46,570 nucleotides of DNA from Oscillospiraceae bacterium (lineage in GTDB: Bacteria > Bacillota > Clostridia > Oscillospirales > CAG-272), in assembly GCA_015063385.1 (NCBI GenBank), contig SVUG01000013.1:1-46570 (forward strand), written 5' to 3'. Below the pieces are notes generated by a model, which saw only the letters and a program-made list of their open reading frames with translations, was not told where the DNA came from and ran no database searches. A program made the position numbers and the translations under genes. This document shows, in pieces, positions 34,428-43,663 of this stretch. How positions within the stretch are numbered: the stretch's first letter is position 1; every line of letters starts with the position of its first letter.

Positions 34428-36362
34428 TTATTTTATACGCTCGAACTGACGGTCAAGCTCATTTTTGGTTAGTTTGTACGCGATAGGTCTGCCATGAGGA
34501 CAAACTATAACGTCAGGAAGCGAAAGAACGCGCTCTACTATCCATTTCGTGACTGATGAGTCGTACACTCTGCCGCCCTTGATAGCCGCCTTGCAGGCAA
34601 TTTGATATAGCGCCTGCTCACGACGGATGGACTCGGTGAGTTCAGGATTCCCTCTGCCTTCAATAAGCTCGTCTACCATTTTAACGAACAACGACTCCGC
34701 CTCGGTTGCACTGATTGACGAGGGAATTGCAGAAAGGCTCACGCATTTGTCAAGCACCTCGTATTCAAATCCCACGGCAAAGAGTGAGTCGATGTATTCC
34801 CTCGATGCCTCAAGCTCGTCGGGATTCATAATAACGAGAATTGGAAGCAGGAGAGCTTGCGAAGCAACCTTGCCGTCCCTCTCGGAAATCTTCTTCAAAT
34901 CCTCAAAAATAACCCTCTCGTGAGCCGCGTGCTTATCAATAACGAGCAGTGCACCGTCATATTCAACTATTATATAACAGTTGAATGCTTCTCCAACAAG
35001 CTTGTAGTCGGGCTCGGAAATTTCTTCAACAGGCACACTTTGAGATTCAACAGCAGGCTTTGACGGTGTATAATCCGGCTTCGGCTCAGCCTTTCTGTAT
35101 CTTTCAAGAAGCTCAATAGAGCTTTTTGGCGTCAACGTAGGCTCTGACTTTTTAGGAGGTTCAGAAAATCCTGCTCCACTTGCAACCCTGACGGGCTTAT
35201 CATAAGAATCAGCAGGCTTTACGTAAGGAGGGATAGTGCGCGAAGCGCTTTCTACTCTTATAGGTGCAGAAATAGATATCTGCTCGCCCTTGGTATCTGC
35301 ACCGATAGGAACGAACGCGACCTCAGCATTACGCCCGTTTTTTTTCTGAGAAAGCGTAAGCTCGGGGCGGTATTCGTGCTCCTCTATCGCGCGCTTAACG
35401 GTATAGTAAACAGCCTCAAAAACGGGTTGCTCGTTTGCGAACTTAACCTCCAGCTTTGCAGGATGAATGTTTACGTCAACCAAGCTAGGATTCATATCGA
35501 GGAACAAAACGCAGGTAGGAAATGCCTCGTGCGCTATGTACGAGGTATACGCCTTTTCAATAGCTGCCATAGCCGTAAGGCTCTTGACGTATCTGCCGTT
35601 GATAAAGACGTTCTGATAATTACGGTTCTTTCTGACGTTATCACTTCTGCCAATATAGCCGTGAACGTGAATGCCGTTCGCCGTTCCGTCCGCCTCGATA
35701 AGCTTGGAGGAAAATTCCTTTCCGTATACTGCGTATATAGTATCAAGAAGATTCTTATTACCGGGCGTCCTGAAGCGTTCCTCACCGTCAACGAGGAGTT
35801 GAATAGATATGTCAGGGCGTGATAATGCAACCTTTTCAACAAGGGCTGCACAGTTCATAGCCTCGGTAGAATCCTTTTTCAAGAACTTACGACGTGCGGG
35901 AACGTTGTAGAAGAGATTTTCCACAACGACAGTAGTACCGTCGGCACATCCGACCTCGGAAATATCTATTATTTTGCCGCCCTCGGAGGTGAGCATAGAG
36001 CCCGTCTGTGCCGTAGCCGTTTTGGTAATAATAGTGACCATCGAAACCGAGGAAATAGCAGCAAGAGCCTCACCTCTGAAGCCGAGAGTAGCAATGCCCT
36101 CAAGGTCCTCACGACGCTGAATTTTGCTCGTAGCGTGACGCTTCAGTGACACCGGAAGGTCCTCTGCCTCCATACCACAGCCATTATCGCTTACGCGTAT
36201 AAGAGCAACACCGCCACGTTTAATCTCCGCAACGATATTGGTAGCACCGGAATCTATTGAGTTTTCTATAAGCTCTTTCATAACCGAGGACGGACGCTCA
36301 ACGACCTCGCCTGCGGCTATAAGGTTGGCTATTTCAAAATCAAGTACGTTTATTTTTCCCAT
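34428..36362 (-). CDS. mutL: DNA mismatch repair protein MutL
   Basis: The 644-residue protein has a GHKL ATPase N-terminal domain ('ELIENSIDSGATNI', 'DNGCGM', 'ATSKI', 'TLGFRGEALAAIS'). A variable Pro/Ser-rich linker (about 340-460) follows. The C-terminal dimer/endonuclease domain has 'DKHAAHER' (DQHAxxER-type metal motif), 'ACKAAIKGG' and 'CPHGRP', so it should be an endonuclease-type MutL, as in bacteria without MutH. It lies 8 nt after mutS. Its stop abuts an inverted repeat. Confidence 0.96.
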   Translation of the reverse strand: MGKINVLDFEIANLIAAGEVVERPSSVMKELIENSIDSGATNIVAEIKRGGVALIRVSDNGCGMEAEDLPVSLKRHATSKIQRREDLEGIATLGFRGEALAAISSVSMVTIITKTATAQTGSMLTSEGGKIIDISEVGCADGTTVVVENLFYNVPARRKFLKKDSTEAMNCAALVEKVALSRPDISIQLLVDGEERFRTPGNKNLLDTIYAVYGKEFSSKLIEADGTANGIHVHGYIGRSDNVRKNRNYQNVFINGRYVKSLTAMAAIEKAYTSYIAHEAFPTCVLFLDMNPSLVDVNIHPAKLEVKFANEQPVFEAVYYTVKRAIEEHEYRPELTLSQKKNGRNAEVAFVPIGADTKGEQISISAPIRVESASRTIPPYVKPADSYDKPVRVASGAGFSEPPKKSEPTLTPKSSIELLERYRKAEPKPDYTPSKPAVESQSVPVEEISEPDYKLVGEAFNCYIIVEYDGALLVIDKHAAHERVIFEDLKKISERDGKVASQALLLPILVIMNPDELEASREYIDSLFAVGFEYEVLDKCVSLSAIPSSISATEAESLFVKMVDELIEGRGNPELTESIRREQALYQIACKAAIKGGRVYDSSVTKWIVERVLSLPDVIVCPHGRPIAYKLTKNELDRQFERIK

Positions 36363-36370
36363 ATTTCACC

Positions 36371-38992
36371 TTAGGAAAGAATTTTTTTAAGCTCAAAGAG
36401 CAGATTCATCGCCTCAATGGGCGTCATGGTATTGATGTCTGTGGCGCGTATTTTATCTGCCACCTCGGTATCCTGCGAAGCAATAATTCCCGAGAAGAGA
36501 TCCGGAGCACTGCTTTCCGAGCGCCTTTGGGGACTCTGTTCTATTGTTCCGCTTTCTATTCCCGCAAGAATTTCTCTTGCGCGCTTTACAACCTCGGAGG
36601 GAATACCGGCAAGCTTTGCAACCTCTATACCGTAGGAGTCATCCGTACCACCTCTGACGATTTTGCGCAGGAAGGTGATAGTGTCTCCCTTTTTCTTCGC
36701 GGCAATATTGTAGTTTACTATTCCGGGGAAATCGTCCTCCATGTCGGTAAGCTCGTGATAGTGAGTTGCAAAGAGAGTCTTTGCACCGATTTTCTTCGAA
36801 TAGGTGTATTCAACAACCGCACGTGCAATAGACATGCCGTCATAGGTGCTCGTGCCTCTGCCGACCTCGTCGTATATGATAAGAGAACGGCTCGTAGCAT
36901 TTTTAAGAATGGTTGCAACCTCGTTCATCTCAAGCATAAAGGTAGACTGACCTGATGCAAGGTCATCAGATGCGCCGACACGCGTGAATACCTTGTCCAC
37001 TATGCCGATTTTCGCCTCTCTTGCCGGGACGAAAGAGCCTATCTGCGCCATCACGGTAATTATTGCAACCTGTCTCATATAGGTAGATTTACCCGCCATG
37101 TTAGGACCGGTGATTATCATAACCTTATTCGACGAGGTGTCAAGAGTCGTGTCATTGGGCACGAAATAGGTATCCTTAACGAACTTTTCAACCACGGGGT
37201 GACGGCCGTCGACAATTTTAATCTCGGTGGAAAGGTCAACCTCGGGACAGACGTAGTTATTCTTACCTGCAACATCGGCAAAAGAGCGGTAAACGTCAAT
37301 CTCAGCGACCAAGGACGCCGCCTTGCGAAGTCTTTCTCTATTGTCAGAGATAAAGGCGCAAAGGCTCTCGAATATCTCATATTCAAGTGCTGCGAGCTTT
37401 TCGTCAGCCGAGAAAATGGTGCTTTCCATTTCCTTAAGCTCCTGAGTTATGTATCGCTCACAGTTGGCAAGGGTTTGCTTTCTTACGAATCTGTCAGGCA
37501 CTTGGTCGATAAAGGATTTCGACACCTCTATGTAATAACCGAAGACACGGTTGTAATCGACCTTGAGCGTCTTTATACCCGTGGCTTCCTTTTCGCGTTG
37601 CTCAATGGACGCCATAATTCCCTCACCACCGTCCTTGATTGAACGGTAGTAGTCTACGTCAGCGTTGAATCCCGTCTTTATCATTCCGCCCTCGCGGATT
37701 GTAAGAGGAGGCTTCTCGTCAATCGCGTTGTTAAGGAGCTCAAATATATCGTCAAGTGTATCCAGTTCACGCGTTATTTCTTTGAAAGTATTTGACGGGA
37801 GTGTAGAAATAAGAGATTTAATTTCAGGCAGTTTTTTAATGCTCTCGGAAATAGCCTGTAAGTCTCTTGCATTTGCCGTACCGTACACCGCCTTTGCGGT
37901 CAGGCGTTCAATATCAAGCATAGACGCCATTAGCTCACCGAGAGTATCGCGCGAGCGATGGTTAAGCAGAAGGTCCAAAACAGCTGCTTGTCTATGCGAA
38001 ATCTTCACAGGGTCAACAAGCGGACGAAGCACCCAGGAGCGAAGAAGTCTTGCACCCATAGCACTCTTGGTTTTATCAAGCACCCAGAGGAGCGAGCCGC
38101 GTTTTTCCTTTGCACGCATAGATTCTATTAGCTCAAGATTTCTTATGGTATTTATATCAAGCTCAAGGTACTGACCTCTCGTATATACGTTTATGCCTTT
38201 GGTGAAGGTAAGCTCGGTCTTCTGGGTTTCCTCAACATAGGCAAGAAGTGCACCGACGGAAAGAAGCATTTCGGTTTCCGAAAGCTTTGCCGCATCGTCT
38301 CCGAAGCTTGACTCTACAAGCGCCTTTGCTCTCTCATAGACGAAGATACGCTGCATCTTATCGGTGATAAGCGTACCGAAGCGCTCACTGGCAAAGGATG
38401 CAATAGCCGCAACCTCTGCGGCGGGTCTATTAAATATTATCTCGGCGGGCTGATAAGCACCGATTTCATTCTTTATAAGCAGGTTAAGGTCATCACCGGA
38501 AAGATATGTCGACGAAACCTCGCCCGTGGAAATATCTATTGCTGAAATTCCTGCAGCTGCACCGGAATAGCATATGGACATAAGGAAGTTGTTCTTTCCC
38601 TCTGAAAGAAGTGAGGCATCAGTGACTGTGCCGGGTGTTATTACCCTTGTCACCTCGCGCTTAACCAGACCAACCGATGACTTTGGGTCACTGACCTGCT
38701 CGCATATCGCAACCTTTATTCCGCGCTCAACAAGACGTCCTACGTAGACGTCTGCTTTATGGAAAGGAACTCCGCACATAGCGGCGCGCTTACCGCTGCC
38801 GCAATCTCTGCCCGTTAAGGTAAGCTCAAGCTCTCTTGAAGCAATTATCGCATCCTCGAAAAAGCACTCGTAAAAGTCGCCAAGGCGATACATAAGGATA
38901 AAATCCTCGTACTGCTCCTTGACATCCATATATTGCTTCATCATAGGCGTGACAGTAGTCACGTCGCTTCTTTTCTCGATAACCTCTGCCAT
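36371..38992 (-). CDS. mutS: DNA mismatch repair protein MutS
   Basis: The 873-residue mismatch sensor has the mismatch-wedging Phe-X-Glu at 40-42 ('GDFYECF'), a clamp and lever region, Walker A 'GPNMAGKST' (about 629-637), 'DEVGRGTSTYDG' (Walker B region) and 'FATHYHEL'. The C-terminal helix-turn-helix and tail are of normal length. The RBS region GGGG is modest. It is co-transcribed with mutL, as in Bacillus. Confidence 0.97.
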   Translation of the reverse strand: MAEVIEKRSDVTTVTPMMKQYMDVKEQYEDFILMYRLGDFYECFFEDAIIASRELELTLTGRDCGSGKRAAMCGVPFHKADVYVGRLVERGIKVAICEQVSDPKSSVGLVKREVTRVITPGTVTDASLLSEGKNNFLMSICYSGAAAGISAIDISTGEVSSTYLSGDDLNLLIKNEIGAYQPAEIIFNRPAAEVAAIASFASERFGTLITDKMQRIFVYERAKALVESSFGDDAAKLSETEMLLSVGALLAYVEETQKTELTFTKGINVYTRGQYLELDINTIRNLELIESMRAKEKRGSLLWVLDKTKSAMGARLLRSWVLRPLVDPVKISHRQAAVLDLLLNHRSRDTLGELMASMLDIERLTAKAVYGTANARDLQAISESIKKLPEIKSLISTLPSNTFKEITRELDTLDDIFELLNNAIDEKPPLTIREGGMIKTGFNADVDYYRSIKDGGEGIMASIEQREKEATGIKTLKVDYNRVFGYYIEVSKSFIDQVPDRFVRKQTLANCERYITQELKEMESTIFSADEKLAALEYEIFESLCAFISDNRERLRKAASLVAEIDVYRSFADVAGKNNYVCPEVDLSTEIKIVDGRHPVVEKFVKDTYFVPNDTTLDTSSNKVMIITGPNMAGKSTYMRQVAIITVMAQIGSFVPAREAKIGIVDKVFTRVGASDDLASGQSTFMLEMNEVATILKNATSRSLIIYDEVGRGTSTYDGMSIARAVVEYTYSKKIGAKTLFATHYHELTDMEDDFPGIVNYNIAAKKKGDTITFLRKIVRGGTDDSYGIEVAKLAGIPSEVVKRAREILAGIESGTIEQSPQRRSESSAPDLFSGIIASQDTEVADKIRATDINTMTPIEAMNLLFELKKILS

Positions 38993-39037
38993 ACGGCAAA
39001 ATACCCCGCTGTTCTTTAAATTGATTGATGTTAATTA

Positions 39038-39433
39038 TTAGTGGCAGCCATTGCATGTTGAGCAATCGTGAGTGCAGTCCGAGGGACGCTCACCCGTAAT
39101 GCAGAACTTAATCTCCGCATTTACGTCTGCCATAAGTGCATTCATAGCGTTCTGCGCCTCGGCAAATTTGATATAGCTCTCGTGCTTTGAAATCTCGGAG
39201 GAAAGCTCCTCGATTCTTGCCTTAAGGTCAGCGATTGCTTTTGCATCCGCCTCGTCGGGATTTTTTGCAAATTCCTGACCGAGAAGGATTCGCTCGGTCT
39301 CGTATTCGCTCATTTTAGTCTGAAGCTCGGCATTGGACTGAAACTCTGCCTTTGCCGCTTCAAGATTTTTAATTTCATCGCTCTTTGCAATCTCCTCGCC
39401 GAGCAGATGTGCAAGCTCTATAATCTTAGTCAT
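39038..39433 (-). CDS. YlbF/YmcA-family protein (RicA/RicF-like) with Cys-rich tail
   Basis: The 131-residue helical protein reads 'IIELAHLLGEEIAKSDEIKNL', the start of Com_YlbF-family proteins, followed by coiled-coil helices. It ends in 'CTHDCSTCNGCH', with Cys at 111, 120, 124, 127 and 130. In Bacillus the related YmcA(RicA), YlbF(RicF) and YaaT(RicT) form an iron-sulfur-containing complex that acts with RNase Y on mRNA maturation, and ymcA lies between miaB and mutS, as here. The tail could be a metal or Fe-S ligand set; that is inference. Co-transcription with miaB and mutS is likely. Confidence 0.8.
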   Translation of the reverse strand: MTKIIELAHLLGEEIAKSDEIKNLEAAKAEFQSNAELQTKMSEYETERILLGQEFAKNPDEADAKAIADLKARIEELSSEISKHESYIKFAEAQNAMNALMADVNAEIKFCITGERPSDCTHDCSTCNGCH

Positions 39434-39451
39434 TTTATTTTCCTCACTTTA

Positions 39452-40837
39452 TTATTTTTTTGCTATACCTATAAGGTGGAACGGACAGGCCTTTGTGACC
39501 TTTACGTTTACAAACTCTCCAACGTTTGCCGATTCTGCCTCAAAATTTATGGGTTTATTTGAAAGCGTTCTGCCCGAACAAATGATTTTATCGCTTCTTT
39601 GCTCAAATGAGTCTACCAGCACGCGCTGGGTGGTATCTTCATAGGATAGGTTCTTCTCAAGCGATATTTTATCCTGCATCAAAAGTAATCTCGACATACG
39701 CTCGTCCATAATTTCCCTTGGGATAAAATTATCGAATTTAGCAGCTCTCGTTCCCTCTCTCTTTGAGTATAGGAAGGCGTAAACCATATCGAATTTCACC
39801 TGGCTTAAAACGTCAAGCGTTTCGAGGAAATCCTCCTCGCTCTCGCCCGGGAATCCGACGATAACGTCGGTTGAAAGTGCAATATCAGGCACTGCCGCGC
39901 GAAGCTTCTCTGCTACGAGCAAATACTGCTCCTTAGTATACGTGCGGTTCATGGCTGAGAGCACCTTGGTACTACCCGACTGAAGCGGGAGATGGAAATA
40001 CGGTGCTATTTTGGGAGTATATTTTGCCATAACCGCAATAAGTGCGTCGGTGGTGTCCTTTGGGTGACTGGTCATAAATCTTATAATAAAGTCGCCCTCT
40101 ATCTCTGCTATCTCGGAAAGAAGCTCTGAAAATGTCAAATCCGATTTATACGAATTGACGTTCTGACCAAGAAGAGTTATTTCTCTTACACCTGATTCTA
40201 CCAGATTGCGACATTCTGCGAGCACCGCCGCGCTGTCACGGCTTCTCTCACGCCCTCTGACGTAAGGAACGATGCAATAAGAGCAGAAATTGTTGCAGCC
40301 GTACATTATTGAAACCCACGCGCGATGTCCCTCTCGTCTGACGGATGGAGCATCCTCGTAAACGTCGCCCTCGTCCTCACCGAAGACAAACGAGCGCTTC
40401 CCGTCCGTAAGCTTTTTGTATACAAGCTCCGGCAGACGATGGAGCATATTCGGCTCAAGAGTGAAGCTGACGTAATGGAAATCGTTTTTGATAAGCTCTG
40501 CTCTATGCGGCTCTGCCGCCATGCATCCGATAACGCCTATAATAAGCTCGGGGCGCGCCTTTTTCAGCGCCTTGAAGCGACCGAGCATAGAAAGCGCCTT
40601 TTCCTCTGCGTGCTGACGGATAGCGCAGGTGTTTACAATTATGAGGTCGGCTTGCTCGGGGGAGTCTGTCGGAATATATCCCATTTCCTGTGCATATCCA
40701 AGTGCAACCTCGGAATCACGCTCGTTCTGCTGGCAACCGAAGGTCATAACAAATGCATGCTTTGTAATTCCCTCATTAGCCTTTCTGACAAGGGATATGT
40801 ATTCCTTCGTTTTCGTGTCGTTAATGCTGTATATCAT
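39452..40837 (-). CDS. miaB: tRNA-i6A37 methylthiotransferase MiaB
   Basis: The radical SAM enzyme adds 2-methylthio to N6-isopentenyladenosine-37 of tRNAs. The N-terminal MTTase domain has the three auxiliary-cluster Cys (C35, C71, C105). The radical SAM motif CxxxCxxC is 'CNNFCSYC' (C181, C185, C188), and the C-terminal TRAM domain begins at about residue 395. 461 residues is a normal length. It overlaps none of its neighbours but is spaced by only 5 nt from dxs. Confidence 0.96.
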   Translation of the reverse strand: MIYSINDTKTKEYISLVRKANEGITKHAFVMTFGCQQNERDSEVALGYAQEMGYIPTDSPEQADLIIVNTCAIRQHAEEKALSMLGRFKALKKARPELIIGVIGCMAAEPHRAELIKNDFHYVSFTLEPNMLHRLPELVYKKLTDGKRSFVFGEDEGDVYEDAPSVRREGHRAWVSIMYGCNNFCSYCIVPYVRGRERSRDSAAVLAECRNLVESGVREITLLGQNVNSYKSDLTFSELLSEIAEIEGDFIIRFMTSHPKDTTDALIAVMAKYTPKIAPYFHLPLQSGSTKVLSAMNRTYTKEQYLLVAEKLRAAVPDIALSTDVIVGFPGESEEDFLETLDVLSQVKFDMVYAFLYSKREGTRAAKFDNFIPREIMDERMSRLLLMQDKISLEKNLSYEDTTQRVLVDSFEQRSDKIICSGRTLSNKPINFEAESANVGEFVNVKVTKACPFHLIGIAKK

Positions 40838-40842
40838 TTTCG

Positions 40843-42696
40843 TTATTTTCTCATTTTTTCTGCTATCTTATCCGCTGAAAGGCCAACGTAATCATATAAG
40901 TCACAAACTCTATCAGGAGATGCAAAGTTATCATCTATCGCTGATATACGATAGTCGGTATTTTTAAGCGCGCCCATTGAACGCAGAGATTCACCGAAAA
41001 TTTCGGCAGCACCACCGTTCTTTATTCCCTCCTCAACGAATAGCACTCGCTCGGCAGAGGAAAGTATTCCTGATACCGCAGCTGCCACGCGCTCATAAGG
41101 CTTAAGGGTTTCAAGCAGGATTATACCGCTGTCAATTCCCTCCGAGCTAAGAAGCTCACTTGCCGCAAGAACGTTGCCAAGAATTGAGCCGTAAGTCAGG
41201 AATATGTGACTTGGTGGATTAGACACGTCAAAATTAAGTGCTACCCTTGATAGCATATCGGTAGATATATAGGTAAATCCTTTAAGATTTTCGGTTTTTT
41301 CAGAAGCGTTTGGATATCTGATTGCAATAGGTTTATCGTAATCCTTTGCAAATCGGATCGCGGCGGAAAGCGACTCGTAGCTTGCAGGAGCAAGCAGAGT
41401 CATATTCGGAATATGAGATATAAAAGCAACGTCGAATATTCCGTGATGTGTCGCACCGTCACCTACAGCAAGACCTGCTCTGTCAATCATTATCCTTACG
41501 GGAAGATCTTGAAGCGCAATGTCGTGAAGCAGGCTATCATATCCACGCTGCAGGAATGTAGAATATATTGCAGCAAAAGGCTTGTAGCCGCCTGCCGCGA
41601 GTCCTGCGGAAAAGGTCAGAGCATGAGGCTCGGCTATACCGACGTCAAAATAACGCTCAGGATATTTTTCGCCGAAGCGGTCAAGACCGGTTCCAATGCC
41701 CATAGCGGCGGTGACAGCAACTATTCTGTCATCCTCATCGGAAAGTCTGATAAGCTCGTCAGCAAATACGCTGTGATAAGTCGAGTCACTGTGAGACCTA
41801 TATACGCTGTGATAATCGTCAGGAGAGCTCTCCGCAGGGGAATATCCCATTCCCTTAACCGTCTTGAGATGCACGACGCAGCTCATACCCGTTTCCTTTG
41901 CAAGAGAGAGCGCACGGGTCACCTTCTCGTAATCATTTCCGTCAATCGGACCTATGTAGTAAAGACCAAGCTCCTCAAAATAGTTAGGCTTATATACGAG
42001 AGATTTTACTTTATTTTTCGCCCAAGTGGTCAGGCGAGCGAGCGCCTTTCCAAATGGTATATGCTCAAAGAAGCTTTTTGTATTTCGCTTCAGCTTTCTA
42101 TATTTTCGCGAAACTCTGACACCGGAAAGATACGACGCAAAAGCGCCTTTGTTTGAGGATATCGACATGCCGTTTTCGTTAAGAACGATTATAAGCGGCA
42201 AATGCGGCTTTGAGTTGTTGAGCGCCTCGTGAACCATTCCGCCGGTATACGCTCCGTCGCCTATGACGCATACGGTGTGGCATTTTCTGCCTGCGAGAGC
42301 ATCTGCCTCTGCAATTCCAAGAGCTGCCGATATAGATGTGGAGGAATGACCTGCACCAAATGGATCATGCTCACTCTCGCGTCGCATAGTAAATCCCGAA
42401 AGTCCTCCGGGAGTGCGAAGCGTTTCAAAGTCAGCCTTTCTTCCCGTCAGCATCTTATGCACGTATGACTGATGACCTACGTCGAAAATAACGTGGTCGT
42501 TTGGCGAGTCAAAGACGGTGTGAATAGCCAAAGTAAGCTCCACAGCACCCAAATTGGAGGCGAGGTGACCGCCCTTTTGCTCAACGTTTTCAATGAGAAA
42601 CTCGCGTATTTCCTTGGCGAGCACCGGTATATCGGATTTATTTAATTTTTTAAGGTCAGACGGCGAATTTATGCCATCGAGCAATTTTTTACTCAT
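40843..42696 (-). CDS. dxs: 1-deoxy-D-xylulose-5-phosphate synthase
   Basis: First enzyme of the MEP isoprenoid pathway; it condenses pyruvate and glyceraldehyde 3-phosphate with thiamine diphosphate. The 617-residue protein has 'VGHQSYVHKMLTGR', the ThDP motif 'GDGAYTGGMVHEALNN', 'VLNENGMSIS', 'GFAEPHALT'-type 'DVGIAEPHALTFSAGLA' and 'DRAGLAVGDGATHHG'. All domains are present. The start overlaps the araC stop by 4 nt (ATGA), so it is coupled to the regulator. This is an uncommon head gene for dxs. Confidence 0.96.
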   Translation of the reverse strand: MSKKLLDGINSPSDLKKLNKSDIPVLAKEIREFLIENVEQKGGHLASNLGAVELTLAIHTVFDSPNDHVIFDVGHQSYVHKMLTGRKADFETLRTPGGLSGFTMRRESEHDPFGAGHSSTSISAALGIAEADALAGRKCHTVCVIGDGAYTGGMVHEALNNSKPHLPLIIVLNENGMSISSNKGAFASYLSGVRVSRKYRKLKRNTKSFFEHIPFGKALARLTTWAKNKVKSLVYKPNYFEELGLYYIGPIDGNDYEKVTRALSLAKETGMSCVVHLKTVKGMGYSPAESSPDDYHSVYRSHSDSTYHSVFADELIRLSDEDDRIVAVTAAMGIGTGLDRFGEKYPERYFDVGIAEPHALTFSAGLAAGGYKPFAAIYSTFLQRGYDSLLHDIALQDLPVRIMIDRAGLAVGDGATHHGIFDVAFISHIPNMTLLAPASYESLSAAIRFAKDYDKPIAIRYPNASEKTENLKGFTYISTDMLSRVALNFDVSNPPSHIFLTYGSILGNVLAASELLSSEGIDSGIILLETLKPYERVAAAVSGILSSAERVLFVEEGIKNGGAAEIFGESLRSMGALKNTDYRISAIDDNFASPDRVCDLYDYVGLSADKIAEKMRK

Positions 42697-43502
42697 TTAT
42701 TCTCCCCTCCGATATACTCTGCTCTGGGTGAGTGGCCAATTATCTTAACGTAAGCGCGATAAAACGCCGAATAATCACCAAAGCCAACCCTAAAGGCTGC
42801 GCTTTGTGCGGTTTCACCCGATTCAATAAGCTGTTTTGCATAGGTTATGCGCTTATGGTTTATATACGAATGCACCGAAGTGCCACTGTATTTTTTAAAT
42901 GCACGGCATAGATGAAACTTGCTGACGAAGAAGCGCCCTGCAAGCTTATCAAGACTGACGTTTTTTTCAATATTGCTATTCAGATAACGCATTGCCCGTG
43001 CGCCAAGCTCATCATCAGAAAACGTCATTTTTTCACCCGATGACGCCGAAAGCAAAATAATTATTTCTGATAAAAGCGTACGGCAATAGGCATCTCTTTC
43101 GAGATTTGGAAGCTTGCCTGCCGATTCAAATCTGTCAATAGCAGATATTAAAGCGTCGGAAATAACGTCGGGGGTAAAATATCTTCCGTTTTCGTCTCCG
43201 TCTATCAGGCGTCTGAACATCGAAAGTGTTTCACCTGAAAGCATGTTTTGCGAAAAACGGAGAACGTACGCATCAAAAGTAGTTGGCGAATCAACTCGCA
43301 TAGTATGATATGCCAAGGGGCGAATAAGCACTAGCGTGCGTCCGTATAAATCGAATTCTCTTCCCTCAACAATATATTTTCCCTCACCGGAAGCTACGTA
43401 CAGTATCTCGTAGCAGTCATGGCAATGATTTTTAGAAGTGGTAATAGCTTCAGAAAGATGCTCTACGGATATTTCATTCTCTTTGATTAAAATCATATCC
43501 AT
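42693..43502 (-). CDS. AraC-family transcriptional regulator with cupin-like sensor domain
   Basis: The start is ATG 43502, five nt after AAAGGAG; the longer frame to 43553 runs into the promoter. The 269-residue protein has an N-terminal cupin-type ligand domain ('HCHDCYEILYVASGEGKYIVEGREFDL' in part, about 25-52). The C-terminal half has two AraC helix-turn-helix motifs ('KLAGRFFVSKFHLCRAFKKYSGTS' in part, and 'AAFRVGFGDYSAFYRAYVKIIGHSP' in part). Ligand unknown. It heads the operon with dxs-miaB-ricA-like-mutS-mutL, so it may regulate that operon; two matching palindromes flank its promoter. Confidence 0.9.
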   Translation of the reverse strand: MDMILIKENEISVEHLSEAITTSKNHCHDCYEILYVASGEGKYIVEGREFDLYGRTLVLIRPLAYHTMRVDSPTTFDAYVLRFSQNMLSGETLSMFRRLIDGDENGRYFTPDVISDALISAIDRFESAGKLPNLERDAYCRTLLSEIIILLSASSGEKMTFSDDELGARAMRYLNSNIEKNVSLDKLAGRFFVSKFHLCRAFKKYSGTSVHSYINHKRITYAKQLIESGETAQSAAFRVGFGDYSAFYRAYVKIIGHSPRAEYIGGENK

Positions 43503-43543
43503 ATTCGCTCCTTTCTGCAAGATGCCATAAATTATCATTATAT

Positions 43544-43572
43544 ATTTTATCACAAACGAGCAATTTTTGCAA
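43544..43572 (-). promoter_or_regulatory. Promoter of the araC-dxs-mutL operon
   Basis: On the minus strand, TTGCAA (43572-43567), a 17-nt spacer and TAAAAT (43549-43544). The -35 box is part of the downstream palindromic site. Confidence 0.6.
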
Positions 43573-43619
43573 CCCCTTTTAAAGTATTAATAAATATTTT
43601 ATAGTATTGCAAAAATTGC
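43560..43619. promoter_or_regulatory. Paired 13-bp operator-like sites at the araC promoter
   Basis: GCAATTTTTGCAA (43560-43572) and its exact reverse complement (43607-43619), centres 47 bp apart. Each site is itself nearly palindromic (GCAA-N3-TTGC). One covers the -35 box and the other lies upstream, a layout typical of AraC-type binding sites. Confidence 0.5.
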
Positions 43620-43624
43620 ATAGA

Positions 43625-43653
43625 AAAAGCCGAGGAAAAAATCCTCGGCTTTT
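43625..43653 (-). terminator. Terminator of the transglutaminase-like lipoprotein gene
   Basis: A 12-bp perfect stem (43625-43636 with 43642-43653), 5-nt loop, T-run on the minus strand. Confidence 0.85.
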
Positions 43654-43663
43654 CATTCACCTT

